Shown here piece after piece: positions 35,564 through 45,806 of a stretch of DNA of 64,000 bases. The position numbers and the translations under genes were made by a program. This stretch comes from Parapedobacter pyrenivorans_A (GTDB lineage: Bacteria > Bacteroidota > Bacteroidia > Sphingobacteriales > Sphingobacteriaceae), in assembly GCF_041925275.1 (NCBI RefSeq), contig NZ_JBHEUZ010000002.1, positions 458,991 to 522,990 of the forward strand, given 5' to 3'. The first letter of the stretch is position 1. Every line of letters starts with the position of its first letter. Under the pieces are notes generated by a model, which saw nothing but the letters and a program-made list of their open reading frames with translations, had not been told where the DNA came from and searched no databases.

Positions 35564-36772
35564 ATGGACGATAGAGAACGATATAACGAAGATCAGCAGG
35601 CAGACCGGATTAGCCGGACATTGGCCCGCCTTATGCATGGCGGCGAGCTCAATGAAACCGAACAATCGGAGCTGAAACAATGGTTGCTTGCAGACGAAAG
35701 GCATCAGGCACTTTTCGATTCGCTCGGTAGCGGTCCAGCATTGGTTGATGCGCTGTCAACCTTCGCCAAAGCCGATACGGACGCGGCCTTTGCGCGCGTT
35801 CGGGAGCAGTGGGCCGAGCCGGCGCTACGGAGTTCAGGTAAGGTACGTAAGTTGTTGCGTTGGTTGCCCTATGCAGCGGCAGTGGTTGTGGCAATCGGCA
35901 CCGTGATGTGGTATATCCACAAAGAAGGTGGTGTACAGCCGCCGGAAATTGCCCATACATCAACGAAAGATATTCCCGCCGGTGGCAACCGGGCAGTCCT
36001 TCAGTTGGCCGATGGCCGTACCATCAATTTGGACGAAACCCAAACAGGTATCGTTGTAGGTGGCGATGACATCACCTACCTTGATGGAACCTCGGTAGCG
36101 ACCTCTCTGGTCGCTGACGATGAGGTTGATGCCGAAGAGATGGTATTGTCTACACCCAAAGGAGGTACCTACCAAATTGCACTTCCCGACGGTTCGAAGG
36201 TATGGCTCAATGCCGCATCGACATTAAAATACCCATCCCGATTTTCTGCTAAAGAACGAGTTGTGGAACTGGTCGGGGAAGCGTATTTCGATGTGGTAAA
36301 AGATGAACGAACCCCGTTCAAGGTCGTTAGCGCAGGCCAGACCGTCGAAGTGTTGGGTACGGAATTTAATGTATCCGCCTACCCGGATGAGGAGGCCATC
36401 AACACCACATTGGTAGAGGGAAGTGTGCGTGTAGCATTGGCGGGCGGTGACCAGTCGCCTGTCGTCATACGTCCCGGCCAACAAGCTACCACGCACAAAT
36501 CGTCTCTTAACGTCAGCGAAGTGGATATCTTCGACTACACCGCTTGGAAAGACGGCATCATTGTGCTTAATAGTGCCCGATTGCCTGACGTGATGCGGCA
36601 AGTAGAGCGGTGGTACGATGTGGCAATTGCGCTTCCGGCGTTGAAGACGGATAAGACCGCTTATGTAATCATCAATAGGAATGAAAGCCTGTCAAGTGTG
36701 CTGAAGGCACTTGAAGAAACTTATGGAGTGAAACTTAAACTAGAAGGAAGGAGGGTTAGCCTTATCGATTAA
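35564..36772 (+). CDS. FecR-family anti-sigma factor
   Basis: 402 residues. Cytoplasmic N-terminal part (about 1-95) with NETEQSELKQWLLADERHQALFD, one membrane helix near residues 103-121, then the periplasmic FecR domain (about 195-300: STPKGGTYQIALPDGSKVWLNAAS, VVELVGEAYFDVVKD, VLGTEFNVSAYP) and a C-terminal DUF4974 domain (about 335-400) that touches the STN domain of the receptor. It holds the sigma factor at the membrane until the receptor binds substrate. Confidence 0.94.
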   Translation: MDDRERYNEDQQADRISRTLARLMHGGELNETEQSELKQWLLADERHQALFDSLGSGPALVDALSTFAKADTDAAFARVREQWAEPALRSSGKVRKLLRWLPYAAAVVVAIGTVMWYIHKEGGVQPPEIAHTSTKDIPAGGNRAVLQLADGRTINLDETQTGIVVGGDDITYLDGTSVATSLVADDEVDAEEMVLSTPKGGTYQIALPDGSKVWLNAASTLKYPSRFSAKERVVELVGEAYFDVVKDERTPFKVVSAGQTVEVLGTEFNVSAYPDEEAINTTLVEGSVRVALAGGDQSPVVIRPGQQATTHKSSLNVSEVDIFDYTAWKDGIIVLNSARLPDVMRQVERWYDVAIALPALKTDKTAYVIINRNESLSSVLKALEETYGVKLKLEGRRVSLID

Positions 36773-36918
36773 GAGGGACTTTTTCAACCGCGGGACTTGG
36801 TCACGCGTCTGTCGCAACGAAGAAGCCGAATTTCGACTGACCCTCGAAATCCGGCGGTTGTCGGGCAGAAAACCAATTACTGAACGTATATTTTTTTCTA
36901 ACCAACAGTACAAACATA

Positions 36919-39900
36919 ATGAATGATAACCATTATGCCAACTATCGCTCACGGCTTTTTTTCCGGTGGTCAGTCTTTGGCAAAGTGCCTTTACAAGCAC
37001 TCCTGATTATGAAGCTAACGATTTTACTTACCTGTGTGCTATGCTTCCAATCGCTGGCTAGTGCTTTTGCACAAAAAGTAGATATCCAAGTCAACAACAA
37101 GTCACTCAAATCCGTCATCCAGCAGTTGCAGCGGCAAAGCGGGTATTCTTTTGTCTTGGATGAGGCTTATTTTACCCAGGCCAAGCCGGTTACATTATCA
37201 TTGAAAGGCGTGGAAATATTGGATGCACTGCCGTATGTGTTTGCCGACCAGCCTTTTGACTATCAGGTAGAGGGCAAGGTCGTGTATTTCGCCCCTAAGC
37301 GAACGGCAAGCCGTACAGATTCACATAATTTACAGCAACAACGTGCGGTAACCGGAAGGGTTACGGATGAACAAGGGAACCCGTTGGAAGGGGTGACGGT
37401 AAGACTGAAAGGTACGAATGTGGCAACAACGACGAATGCTGAAGGTACTTACAAAATAAATGATGTAAGTAGTGGAAGTGAGATTACGTACAGTATAGTT
37501 GGCTTTGATTCGATGGAAATCCGCATAGTTGATAAAGTCACTATTAATGTTTCGATGAAGGCAACAGTGAGTGATATCGAAGAAGTGGTGGTTGTAGGAT
37601 ATGGCACGCAAAAGAAGAGCGATTTAACCGGATCGATTCATCGTGTAGACGCATCTCAGTATGAGACACAGTCTACAACGAACTTAATCGATATGTTGAA
37701 CGGCACTGTTGCCGGGTTTAACTCTAATCAGGGCAGAACCGCAGCGGGCGGCGGATCGACAGAGATCAGAGGGCCCAATTCAATTGCAGCCAGTAACAGT
37801 CCGTTGCTGGTATTGGACGGAGTGATTTTTAATGGTAATATCAGCGATATCAATCCGTCTGATATTGAAACAATCGATATCCTGAAAGATGCCAGCGCCG
37901 CGGCAGTCTTCGGCGCGAGGTCCGCGGCGGGCGTTTTAATCATCACGACAAAAAGGGGCAAAATCGGTAAACCCGAAATCAGTGTATCGGCCGATGCCGG
38001 GCTTGTTGGTACTACACATCTGGTGAATTCTTTCGGGCCGGCTGCCTATTTACAGGCGAGAGCTACTGTTTTAAGGCAAATTTACCCGAATAGACCGTAC
38101 GAGTATTATACAAATCCTGATCAGTTGCCCGCTAACATTACCCTGAATGAATGGAAGAATTATGACATTACGCCGTCTGACGATCCGGTCGGGATGTGGC
38201 TGAACCGTCTGTCGCTCTCTCCGGAAGAGCAGGAAAATTATCTGGCCAATAAAACCACCAACTGGTCTGACCTGGTTTTTCAAAACGGAATACGGCAAAA
38301 TTATGATGTAAGCATCGCCGGTGGAGGAAAAGATGCGCGGTACTTTTTCTCGGGTGGATATACGCATAATGAGGGTAATGTCGTCGGAGACGTATTTAAA
38401 ACATTCAGGAGCAGAGTAAACATTGATACCGATATCGCGTCTTTCTTAAAGATTGGTGTAAATGCCCAATTTAAGGATGAAGATAATAGTGCTGTGCCTG
38501 CTTCATTTGATACCAATTATGAAAGGCAGAGCCCCTACGGGAAGGTGTATAACGATGATGGAACCATGACTTGGTTCCCTAATAATGACAATATTGCCGC
38601 AAACCCGCTGTCTTTAGCTACTCACCGTGATAAGTTTACAAAAAGACAGGCTCTTTTCGCTACTTTTTTTGCCGATATAGCCCTTCCTTTTGATATTTCC
38701 TACAGGGTTTCTTTCCAAAATCGGTATGCCTGGGTAAAAGACTACCTTTTCGATCCTCTGGAGACTGCACGGGGTGCTAACAATGGCGGTATCGGAAGTC
38801 GGAACAATAGCTCCATTAACGAATGGATGGTGGATAATATCCTGAATTGGAATCGTACTTTTTCCGGTATCCATAAGTTTGATCTGACATTTCTGTTTAA
38901 CGTGGAAAAGTATCAGGGATGGTCCGATTCCCAGCAAAACCTCCAGATAATGCCAAGTACTGTTTTGGGATACCATGCGTTGCACGCCGGGAGCCATCCT
39001 ACGCTGGAAAATGATGATAACTACAGCACCGGCAACGCATTGATGGGGAGAATAAACTATTCGCTTAAAGATACCTATTTGCTTACAGCAACACTGAGAC
39101 GGGATGGGTACTCCGCTTTCGGCGCGTTTAATCCATATGCTGTTTTCCCATCGTTAGCGGTCGGGTGGAGGGTGTCAAACGAATCCTTTTTTAATAAACA
39201 GGTAATCAACGATCTGAAACTTCGGTTTTCATGGGGTGCCAATGGAAACCGGGATATCGGCAGGTATGCGGCCTTAGCTACCTTAGGCTCCACCGACTAT
39301 TTGTATGACAATACGCCGGCAAGCGGTGTCAACAGTACCAAAATGGAGAACGCCGGTCTGCGTTGGGAAAAAACAGGAGCGCTGAATGCCGGGCTTGATT
39401 TCGGTATACTGGGTAACCGTATTTCGGGCTCGATAGAAGGCTACCACATGATAACCACCGATCTTCTTTTAGATCGGTCATTGCCGAGTATCATCGGCTA
39501 TAACAGCGTGACGGCTAATCTCGGAAAGATCAGGAACAAGGGGGTTGAGCTGACGATCAATTCAGTGAACATCAATAGGGAAAATGCCTTCCAATGGAAC
39601 TCGTCTTTTGTATTCTCTTTAAACAGGAACCGGATTCTTCAATTGTATGGCGATATGGTTGATCTGACAGACGCAAACGGGAATGTTATCGGACAAAAGG
39701 AAGCGGATGATGTCGGTAATCAATGGTTTATCGGGCAGGCGTTGGATCGGATATGGGACTATGAATTGCTCGGCATCTGGCAACCAGACGAAAAGGACCG
39801 GGCGCAGGTTTTCGGTAGGGTTCCCGGAGACCACAAATTGGCGGATATCAACGGGGATAGTGTTCTTTCCCCGCTGGAAGACAAGGTGTTTCAGGGGTAT

Positions 39901-40347
39901 GCGCGACCGAGGTACAGGCTTGGTTTCCGGAATGATATTTCTTTTCTCAATGGTTTTCAGCTTTCGTTTTTTATCCGGGCTGATGTAGGATTCCATCGGA
40001 ATAATCCGTTGTACAAAAATACCCATTTCCTTGACCGAGTCAATTATTATTCCGTTCCATACTGGACACCGGATAACCCCGGCAACGATTGGCCGAGATT
40101 GGATCCTACCGTCTCTTCTCCTGCTTTCAATGTTTGGAAAAACAGCTCATTCATACGACTGCAGGATCTTTCTCTCGCGTATAATATACCTGGCAGTAAA
40201 CTGAAAAGGCATGGTCTGCAGCGCGTCAGGGCTTACGTTGCACTGCGGAATTACGTTACGTTGACCAGCTGGAACTATTGGGACCCGGAAACGGGGAATG
40301 CTCCAATGCCAAAAAATGTGACCGTTGGACTCGACTTCTCTCTCTAA
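36919..40347 (+). CDS. susC: SusC/RagA TonB-dependent receptor with STN signalling domain
   Basis: 1142 residues. The signal peptide follows a 30-residue N-terminal stretch (MKLTILLTCVLCFQSLASAFA). An STN domain (about 52-118: LKSVIQQLQRQSGYSFVLDE) is followed by a carboxypeptidase-D-like domain, the EEVVVVGYGTQKKSDLTG box, the plug (DILKDASAAAVFGARSAAGVL) and a barrel ending VTVGLDFSL. STN domains talk to FecR proteins, here the gene just upstream. Codon choice changes near base 37,320, at the STN/carboxypeptidase boundary, to more AGA/AGG Arg; the remainder seems to be acquired. Confidence 0.94.
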   Translation: MNDNHYANYRSRLFFRWSVFGKVPLQALLIMKLTILLTCVLCFQSLASAFAQKVDIQVNNKSLKSVIQQLQRQSGYSFVLDEAYFTQAKPVTLSLKGVEILDALPYVFADQPFDYQVEGKVVYFAPKRTASRTDSHNLQQQRAVTGRVTDEQGNPLEGVTVRLKGTNVATTTNAEGTYKINDVSSGSEITYSIVGFDSMEIRIVDKVTINVSMKATVSDIEEVVVVGYGTQKKSDLTGSIHRVDASQYETQSTTNLIDMLNGTVAGFNSNQGRTAAGGGSTEIRGPNSIAASNSPLLVLDGVIFNGNISDINPSDIETIDILKDASAAAVFGARSAAGVLIITTKRGKIGKPEISVSADAGLVGTTHLVNSFGPAAYLQARATVLRQIYPNRPYEYYTNPDQLPANITLNEWKNYDITPSDDPVGMWLNRLSLSPEEQENYLANKTTNWSDLVFQNGIRQNYDVSIAGGGKDARYFFSGGYTHNEGNVVGDVFKTFRSRVNIDTDIASFLKIGVNAQFKDEDNSAVPASFDTNYERQSPYGKVYNDDGTMTWFPNNDNIAANPLSLATHRDKFTKRQALFATFFADIALPFDISYRVSFQNRYAWVKDYLFDPLETARGANNGGIGSRNNSSINEWMVDNILNWNRTFSGIHKFDLTFLFNVEKYQGWSDSQQNLQIMPSTVLGYHALHAGSHPTLENDDNYSTGNALMGRINYSLKDTYLLTATLRRDGYSAFGAFNPYAVFPSLAVGWRVSNESFFNKQVINDLKLRFSWGANGNRDIGRYAALATLGSTDYLYDNTPASGVNSTKMENAGLRWEKTGALNAGLDFGILGNRISGSIEGYHMITTDLLLDRSLPSIIGYNSVTANLGKIRNKGVELTINSVNINRENAFQWNSSFVFSLNRNRILQLYGDMVDLTDANGNVIGQKEADDVGNQWFIGQALDRIWDYELLGIWQPDEKDRAQVFGRVPGDHKLADINGDSVLSPLEDKVFQGYARPRYRLGFRNDISFLNGFQLSFFIRADVGFHRNNPLYKNTHFLDRVNYYSVPYWTPDNPGNDWPRLDPTVSSPAFNVWKNSSFIRLQDLSLAYNIPGSKLKRHGLQRVRAYVALRNYVTLTSWNYWDPETGNAPMPKNVTVGLDFSL

Positions 40348-40372
40348 TTTCACCTTATTAACTTTTTGAATC

Positions 40373-42127
40373 ATGAAATCAACTATAGTGCTGTTGTCAT
40401 TGCTGGTGTTTTGCTCGTGCGGGAAAAGCTGGTTGACACCAAAACCATTGTCGTTTTTTACACCTGAAAGTGTATTTGTAGACAAAGCCGGAATGGACGG
40501 GCTATTGCTGACCCTTAGAAGGGATTTGCGGAACGACTTTTACGCACCATCCCCCACTAATCTGGCGCATGAATATATTTCTTCTGACTTAGCGGTGGCA
40601 GCTGAAACAGCAGCAGCTACCACCCAGAATTTCGATAGACAAGTGGTCCCGACGGGAACCGGGTCTTCCGATTTTTTCAGAAGCTGGACCCAGGCTTTTC
40701 AAGCCATCAAAAACGCCAACATTGTCATCTCAAGGATCGATATTCCTGACTGGGATGCTGATAACGATAAGAACGAAGTGCTGGCGGAAGGCTTTTTCCA
40801 CCGGGCATATTGGTATTATCGGCTGGTGCATCAGTTTGGCGATGTGCCGTTTATCAATAAAGAACATGTAGCGCCTAAAATGGATTTTTATACCCATTCA
40901 AGAAAGACAATTCTGGCAAAAATACAGGCAGATATGGAATTTGCTGTACAGTGGCTGCCCGAAATTGTTGAGCCAGGTAAGGTAAACCGGGCGGCGGGCC
41001 TCCATTTACTGACCAAGATATGTTTGGCCAATAGTGCATTTGTACAGGCGATAGATGCTGCCAGTGCGGTTATAAATAACGGAAGATATAAGCTGATGAC
41101 TCAGCGATTCGGCATCGTAGCGGGAGACAGCAGATTTAATGTAATCTGGGATTTACATCAGAAGGAAAACAAGAGTCTCAGTAATAATACGGAAGCGATA
41201 TTGGTGGTTCAAGATAAGTATGGGTTTCCGGGGAGTACAAACGGAACGCAAACGTTAAGACAATATACGCCCTGGTGGTCGAATAATACGTATTTGAAAG
41301 ATCCGGACGGCAGGCGGGCATGTATTGACACCAGAGGTAACTGGCAGGTCCTTGCATTTGGCAGAGGAGTAGGACAGCTCAGGCCGTCAAACTATTATCA
41401 ATACACTATCTGGAAGGATATCTCTGATTTAAGACATGACACGGACACGAACTGGATGCCCGTTTCCAAGATCAGATACAATAATCCGGCCTCAAAGTAC
41501 TATGGCCAGGTGTTGGATATTCGGTATTCGAATCCACAGGATACGTTCAGGGCATATTATGGATGGCCACATTATAAATTGTATGTAAGTGACGAAAGAG
41601 TGCCCGACCAGCCAATCGGGGGGAATGCAGACTGGTATGTGTTTCGTTTGGCAGAGACGTACCTGCTTCGGGCGGAAGCGTATCACTGGGTCGGTGAAAA
41701 CCAGAAAGCCGCTGAGGATATTAATAAGGTAAGACAGCGAGCAAAAGCGTCGCCGGTTTCTCCAAGTGAGATCTCAATTGCCTATATTTTGGATGAGCGG
41801 GCCCGGGAGCTATATGCTGAAGAGCCCCGGAAAACAGAGTTGACACGAATTTCCTTTATAATGGCTGACAACAACCGGAACGGATATGCTATCGGAAACT
41901 TTTCGACAAAAAACTTTTGGTATGATCGGGTACTGGCAACAAACTTCTATAACACAGGGCTGCAATGGGGGTTAAATGAATATAAGATGAGTCCATTCCA
42001 TGTTTTATGGCCTGTTCCACAAAATGCAATTGATTCAAATACCGGTGGAAGGATTAACCAGAATGCCGGATATCCGGGAACGGAGAAGAATGTTCTCCCG
42101 CTTACGGAAATAACAGATCAGCAGTAG
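40373..42127 (+). CDS. susD: RagB/SusD family lipoprotein
   Basis: 584 residues with lipobox Cys in LLVFCSCGKSW. SusD marks: AEGFFHRAYWYYRLVHQFGDVPF (about residue 138-160), VFRLAETYLLRAEAYHWVGENQKAAEDINKVR and LDERARELYAEEPRK. It lies 25 bases after susC and should be its lid protein. Base composition is like the 3' two-thirds of susC, so it belongs to the same presumably acquired block. Confidence 0.94.
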   Translation: MKSTIVLLSLLVFCSCGKSWLTPKPLSFFTPESVFVDKAGMDGLLLTLRRDLRNDFYAPSPTNLAHEYISSDLAVAAETAAATTQNFDRQVVPTGTGSSDFFRSWTQAFQAIKNANIVISRIDIPDWDADNDKNEVLAEGFFHRAYWYYRLVHQFGDVPFINKEHVAPKMDFYTHSRKTILAKIQADMEFAVQWLPEIVEPGKVNRAAGLHLLTKICLANSAFVQAIDAASAVINNGRYKLMTQRFGIVAGDSRFNVIWDLHQKENKSLSNNTEAILVVQDKYGFPGSTNGTQTLRQYTPWWSNNTYLKDPDGRRACIDTRGNWQVLAFGRGVGQLRPSNYYQYTIWKDISDLRHDTDTNWMPVSKIRYNNPASKYYGQVLDIRYSNPQDTFRAYYGWPHYKLYVSDERVPDQPIGGNADWYVFRLAETYLLRAEAYHWVGENQKAAEDINKVRQRAKASPVSPSEISIAYILDERARELYAEEPRKTELTRISFIMADNNRNGYAIGNFSTKNFWYDRVLATNFYNTGLQWGLNEYKMSPFHVLWPVPQNAIDSNTGGRINQNAGYPGTEKNVLPLTEITDQQ

Positions 42128-42152
42128 TGTGAATGCTTTATGTTTAATTCAT

Positions 42153-43631
42153 ATGAGAAAACCACTTTGTTTCTTTTTGATTTCACTGGCAATGGCCAGC
42201 GCGGGTGCACAAAACATACCGGGTCCGAACATCGTTTTGATCGTGGCTGACGATTTAGGGTACAACGATCTTTCCAGTTATGGCCAATCGCGGTTTTTAA
42301 CACCACATACGAACAGGCTTTCAAAGGAAGGTGTTCGTTTTACCGCGGCATACTCGCCTAGCGCTGTTTGTTCGCCCACAAGATATGCTATTATGACGGG
42401 TACGGACCCATTCCGGTCTTATCATCATTCGCACGTATTGTTCAATGGCGAACCGTTGGTGATAAAAAAGGATCAGATGACGATTGCTTCATTTTTAAAG
42501 AAGTGTGGCTATGTTACCGGTATAGTAGGCAAATGGCATCTTGGTTTGGGCGACGCCATGCCGCGCGATATCAATGAGCCGGGCAGGGGCCCCAACGACG
42601 TGGGGTTTGACTACTCATATATTGTTCCGGATGGTCATAATATGTATCCCCGATATTACATCGAAAACGGAAAGCCTGTGGTTGAACCAGGGATTACATT
42701 TGATTCGGAAGCGGTGATGCTGGACAGGGTAGGTTATAAGTTAGTCCAGCACAGGCCTAAAGGGGAATGGCCGAACCTGCGGCCGGACAGCACGATCGGG
42801 AGACGGTTGGTTGATAAAGCGGTTGAATTTATTGAAACACAGAAAAAGCCGTTTTTTCTTTATCTGCCTGCTTGTGCGATTCATTTTCCATTGGCGCCGG
42901 ATAAAGAATTCGTCGGTAGAAGCGGGATTGGTAAGCATGGAGATTTTGTTCTTGAATTTGACTGGTTGGTTGGTGAGGTTATGCAGGCACTTGACAGGAA
43001 TAAAATTGCCGGAAACACTTTATTGATAGTGACCAGTGACAATGGCGGATACGGACCTTTGGTGTCATTTGACCATAATCCTGCATTTCCATGGCGGGGA
43101 AAAAAAGGAGATGCCTGGGAAGGGGGAACGCGGGTGCCGTTTATTGCGAGGTGGCCAAACCACATCGCAAGAGGACGTATATCGCATGAGCGTATATCGT
43201 TGGTTGATTGTTTTGCGACAATGGCCGCCATTACGGGCTCAACATTGCCAAGGGATGCTGCGCTTGATAGCTTCAGCTTCTTACAACTTCTTTTACATGC
43301 GGGCGCACAGTCTGACCGGCCTTACCTGGTAACCGGTACCAGGGGAATGAAACAAATGGCGATCCGGGAGGGGAAATGGAAACTCATTTTTGAACCAGAG
43401 ACGGATAAAGCGCAGTTGTACGATATCGTAACAGATCCGGAGGAAAACAATGAAGTATCAGGGTCCAACCCTCAAATGACAATGTACCTGAAAAGCACGA
43501 TCAAAAATTATCTTGAATCAGGTAGTTCCAGGCCAGGCGCGGCCGGAGCCACTAAATCTGTCAAAGAGCTATTTCGGGAACGGGAAGCGAGAAATCAATT
43601 TATTTCAGATGAACTTAAACACCAGATATGA
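42153..43631 (+). CDS. Type I sulfatase (formylglycine-dependent)
   Basis: About 492 residues from MRKPLCFFLISLAMASAGA (signal peptide); the upstream GTG overlaps the SusD end and is not preferred. The active-site motif C73-S-P-T-R with the following TG is the Cys-type signature that is turned to formylglycine. Metal ligands lie in VADDLGYND and TSDNGGYG; GKWHLG is also present. It removes sulfate esters from a glycan in the periplasm. No anaerobic sulfatase maturase is in the window. Its stop overlaps the next start (ATGA). Confidence 0.93.
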   Translation: MRKPLCFFLISLAMASAGAQNIPGPNIVLIVADDLGYNDLSSYGQSRFLTPHTNRLSKEGVRFTAAYSPSAVCSPTRYAIMTGTDPFRSYHHSHVLFNGEPLVIKKDQMTIASFLKKCGYVTGIVGKWHLGLGDAMPRDINEPGRGPNDVGFDYSYIVPDGHNMYPRYYIENGKPVVEPGITFDSEAVMLDRVGYKLVQHRPKGEWPNLRPDSTIGRRLVDKAVEFIETQKKPFFLYLPACAIHFPLAPDKEFVGRSGIGKHGDFVLEFDWLVGEVMQALDRNKIAGNTLLIVTSDNGGYGPLVSFDHNPAFPWRGKKGDAWEGGTRVPFIARWPNHIARGRISHERISLVDCFATMAAITGSTLPRDAALDSFSFLQLLLHAGAQSDRPYLVTGTRGMKQMAIREGKWKLIFEPETDKAQLYDIVTDPEENNEVSGSNPQMTMYLKSTIKNYLESGSSRPGAAGATKSVKELFREREARNQFISDELKHQI

Positions 43632-44785
43632 CGGAAATTTTTCGACTAAGAGCAGTTTGCCAGCTGATACTGGCTTTGCTGCCGGTATGCGCTTCATTCG
43701 GACAGGCAGATAAAAGTTTTTTGAAGGAACCTCAACTGATACCAGACCCGGGAAACTATTACAAGTATTCACCGGACAGCCGAAGGTTCACTGGCATACC
43801 GAGTTTGGCGATTACATGCGATGGACGGCTATATGCTACCTGGTATGCGGGATCGACGCCCGGTGAGGACGCCAATAATTATGTAGTATTGGCTACAAGT
43901 GATGATGCTGGCAGGACATGGGAAGAAATCCTGGTGGTCGATCCGGACAGCAAAGGGGCTGTAAGAGCTTTTGATCCGGAAATATGGGTTGCCCCTGACA
44001 ATGCGCTTTGGTTGTTTTGGGCACAGACGATAGGACACGACGGGACAACAGCGGGTGTATGGGCGATAAAAGCCAATGATCCTGAGAGCAAAACCCTGCA
44101 TTGGACGATGCCTGAACGCCTGACAGATGGAGTTATGATGTGTAAACCAACCGTGCTATCGAACGGTGATTGGTTGTTGCCTGTTTCTACATGGCGCCTC
44201 ACAGCGGAGAGTGCCAAGGCGGTTGTATCAATCAATAATGGAAAGAGCTGGACCGTTAGAGGGGCATGCGATGTGCCGGAACCCGACAGGAACTACGATG
44301 AACACATGATTGTAGAACGACTGGACGGTTCGCTCTGGATGCTGGTGCGTACCCGATATGGTATCGGTGAAAGTGTCTCTGAAGATGCCGGACGAACATG
44401 GAGCGAATTAAAACCATCGCTAATAGCTCATACAAGCTCCCGGTTTTTTGTTCGCCGATTGCAATCAGGTAGGTTACTCCTTGTTAAACATGGTCCGATT
44501 CTTACAAAGACAGGACGATCTCACTTAATGGCCTTTGTGTCGGATGATGATGGTATTACCTGGTCAAAAGGCTTATTATTGGACGAAAGGTCCGGAGCAT
44601 CTTACCCCGATGGACAACAAGCACGAGACGGAACCATTTATCTGACGTATGACTACAGCAGGACGGGTGCCCAGCATGTTCTCCTTACAAGTTTTACCGA
44701 AGAGGGTATCTTGTCGGCTGATCACGACGAACAAACGGTTAAGGTATACAACAACCGGAGAATAATAAGCCAAGGCGGCCGATAA
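43628..44785 (+). CDS. BNR/Asp-box six-bladed propeller hydrolase (sialidase-like, substrate unknown)
   Basis: 385 residues with a signal peptide (to CASFGQ). Four Asp-box motifs of the form SxDxGxTW lie at about 91-98, 201-208, 251-258 and 305-312. The segment SYPDGQQARDGTIYLTYDYSR is typical of the BNR_2 group, often named exo-alpha-sialidase. The window has no sialic acid genes, so a true sialidase role is doubtful. In this sulfatase/dgoK/dgoA context it is the best candidate for the glycosidase or lyase that frees the sugar acid. Overlaps the sulfatase by four bases. Confidence 0.75.
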   Translation: MTEIFRLRAVCQLILALLPVCASFGQADKSFLKEPQLIPDPGNYYKYSPDSRRFTGIPSLAITCDGRLYATWYAGSTPGEDANNYVVLATSDDAGRTWEEILVVDPDSKGAVRAFDPEIWVAPDNALWLFWAQTIGHDGTTAGVWAIKANDPESKTLHWTMPERLTDGVMMCKPTVLSNGDWLLPVSTWRLTAESAKAVVSINNGKSWTVRGACDVPEPDRNYDEHMIVERLDGSLWMLVRTRYGIGESVSEDAGRTWSELKPSLIAHTSSRFFVRRLQSGRLLLVKHGPILTKTGRSHLMAFVSDDDGITWSKGLLLDERSGASYPDGQQARDGTIYLTYDYSRTGAQHVLLTSFTEEGILSADHDEQTVKVYNNRRIISQGGR

Positions 44786-44801
44786 CCATAAAACCATTTT
44801 T

Positions 44802-45806
44802 GTGAGCAAATATTTAGTGAGTTGCGATTGGGGCACTTCATCGTTGCGTATCCATTTGCTGGACTCCGAAAGCCGTAACATTATTGATAGCGATCACTCG
44901 GGCCAGGGTTGTGCGGTTTTTTACGAAACGTGGATAGAGACGGCATGCGGACATCCTCCTGCTGGTAGCAGGGACGGATATTACCTTGGTTACCTGCAGT
45001 CGAAATGGAAACCGTTGTGTGCGCGTAATCATGTAAACCCGGAAAACGTTCCGGTTGTCATATCTGGTATGGCTTCTTCCAATATCGGCATCATGGAACT
45101 CCCCTATGCTATAACTCCTTTCGCGATTGATGGGACAGAAGCAGTTGTTCACGAAATACCTAGCAACCAAACTTCCAATATCATTCTACTCATTTCCGGC
45201 GTTCAGCACGGAGACGAAGTGATGCGGGGAGAGGAAACTCAATTGGTCGGGATACACGATACGCTGGTTCGATTGGACAATTCGAGAGGTGTTAAGGTAA
45301 TTCTGCCGGGTACCCATTCTAAACATGTCATAGTGAACAGACGCCGTGTTACGGATTTCAGCACCTATATTACAGGTGAACTGTTTGCAATATTATCTAA
45401 TAATGGGCTTTTTAAAGACGCAGTCGAGAAGTGTGCTATAACCAGAGAAGCTGATGGCAGGTTGTGGGATGCCTTTGACGCTGGTATTTCTGTTGCGAGG
45501 GATGCCGACATATCTACCGCCTTGTTTCGGATACGCACCAATCGAATTTTCGATCGTTATGACAAACAGGAGAATTACCAGTACTTGAGCGGAATGCTGA
45601 TCGCCTATGAGTTAGGAAATTTGCTATCTGATAGACACCAGCCGATTGTACTGTGCGCTGGAACAAACTTATGCCGACCCTATGTACGCGCTATAGACCA
45701 CTTGGGCTTGGGTTGTCGTGTCCACCTCGTAGATCCATACGAAGCGGATATGGCCGCCATCCACGGACAATTACGGATCGCAAACCACTGCATAAATAAA
45801 ATATGA
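44802..45806 (+). CDS. dgoK: 2-dehydro-3-deoxygalactonokinase
   Basis: 334 residues with a GTG start (MSKYLVSCDWGTSSLRIHLLD); no ATG is available. The phosphate loop CDWGTSSLR and the later VVISGMASSNIGIMELPY and VILPGTHSKHVIV are DgoK features. It phosphorylates 2-keto-3-deoxy-D-galactonate, a product of galactonate, galacturonate-like acids or 3,6-anhydro-galactose. It overlaps the aldolase gene by four bases. Confidence 0.92.
   Translation: MSKYLVSCDWGTSSLRIHLLDSESRNIIDSDHSGQGCAVFYETWIETACGHPPAGSRDGYYLGYLQSKWKPLCARNHVNPENVPVVISGMASSNIGIMELPYAITPFAIDGTEAVVHEIPSNQTSNIILLISGVQHGDEVMRGEETQLVGIHDTLVRLDNSRGVKVILPGTHSKHVIVNRRRVTDFSTYITGELFAILSNNGLFKDAVEKCAITREADGRLWDAFDAGISVARDADISTALFRIRTNRIFDRYDKQENYQYLSGMLIAYELGNLLSDRHQPIVLCAGTNLCRPYVRAIDHLGLGCRVHLVDPYEADMAAIHGQLRIANHCINKI

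Noticed and set aside
36773..36918. Sigma-FecI target promoter in front of the STN-type susC
   Set aside because: No box could be named with confidence; only an A/T-rich stretch (GTATATTTTTTTC) is seen.
43628..44785. Naming the BNR protein a sialidase (nanH)
   Set aside because: No sialic acid catabolism gene is in the window and Asp-boxes are not specific for sialidases.
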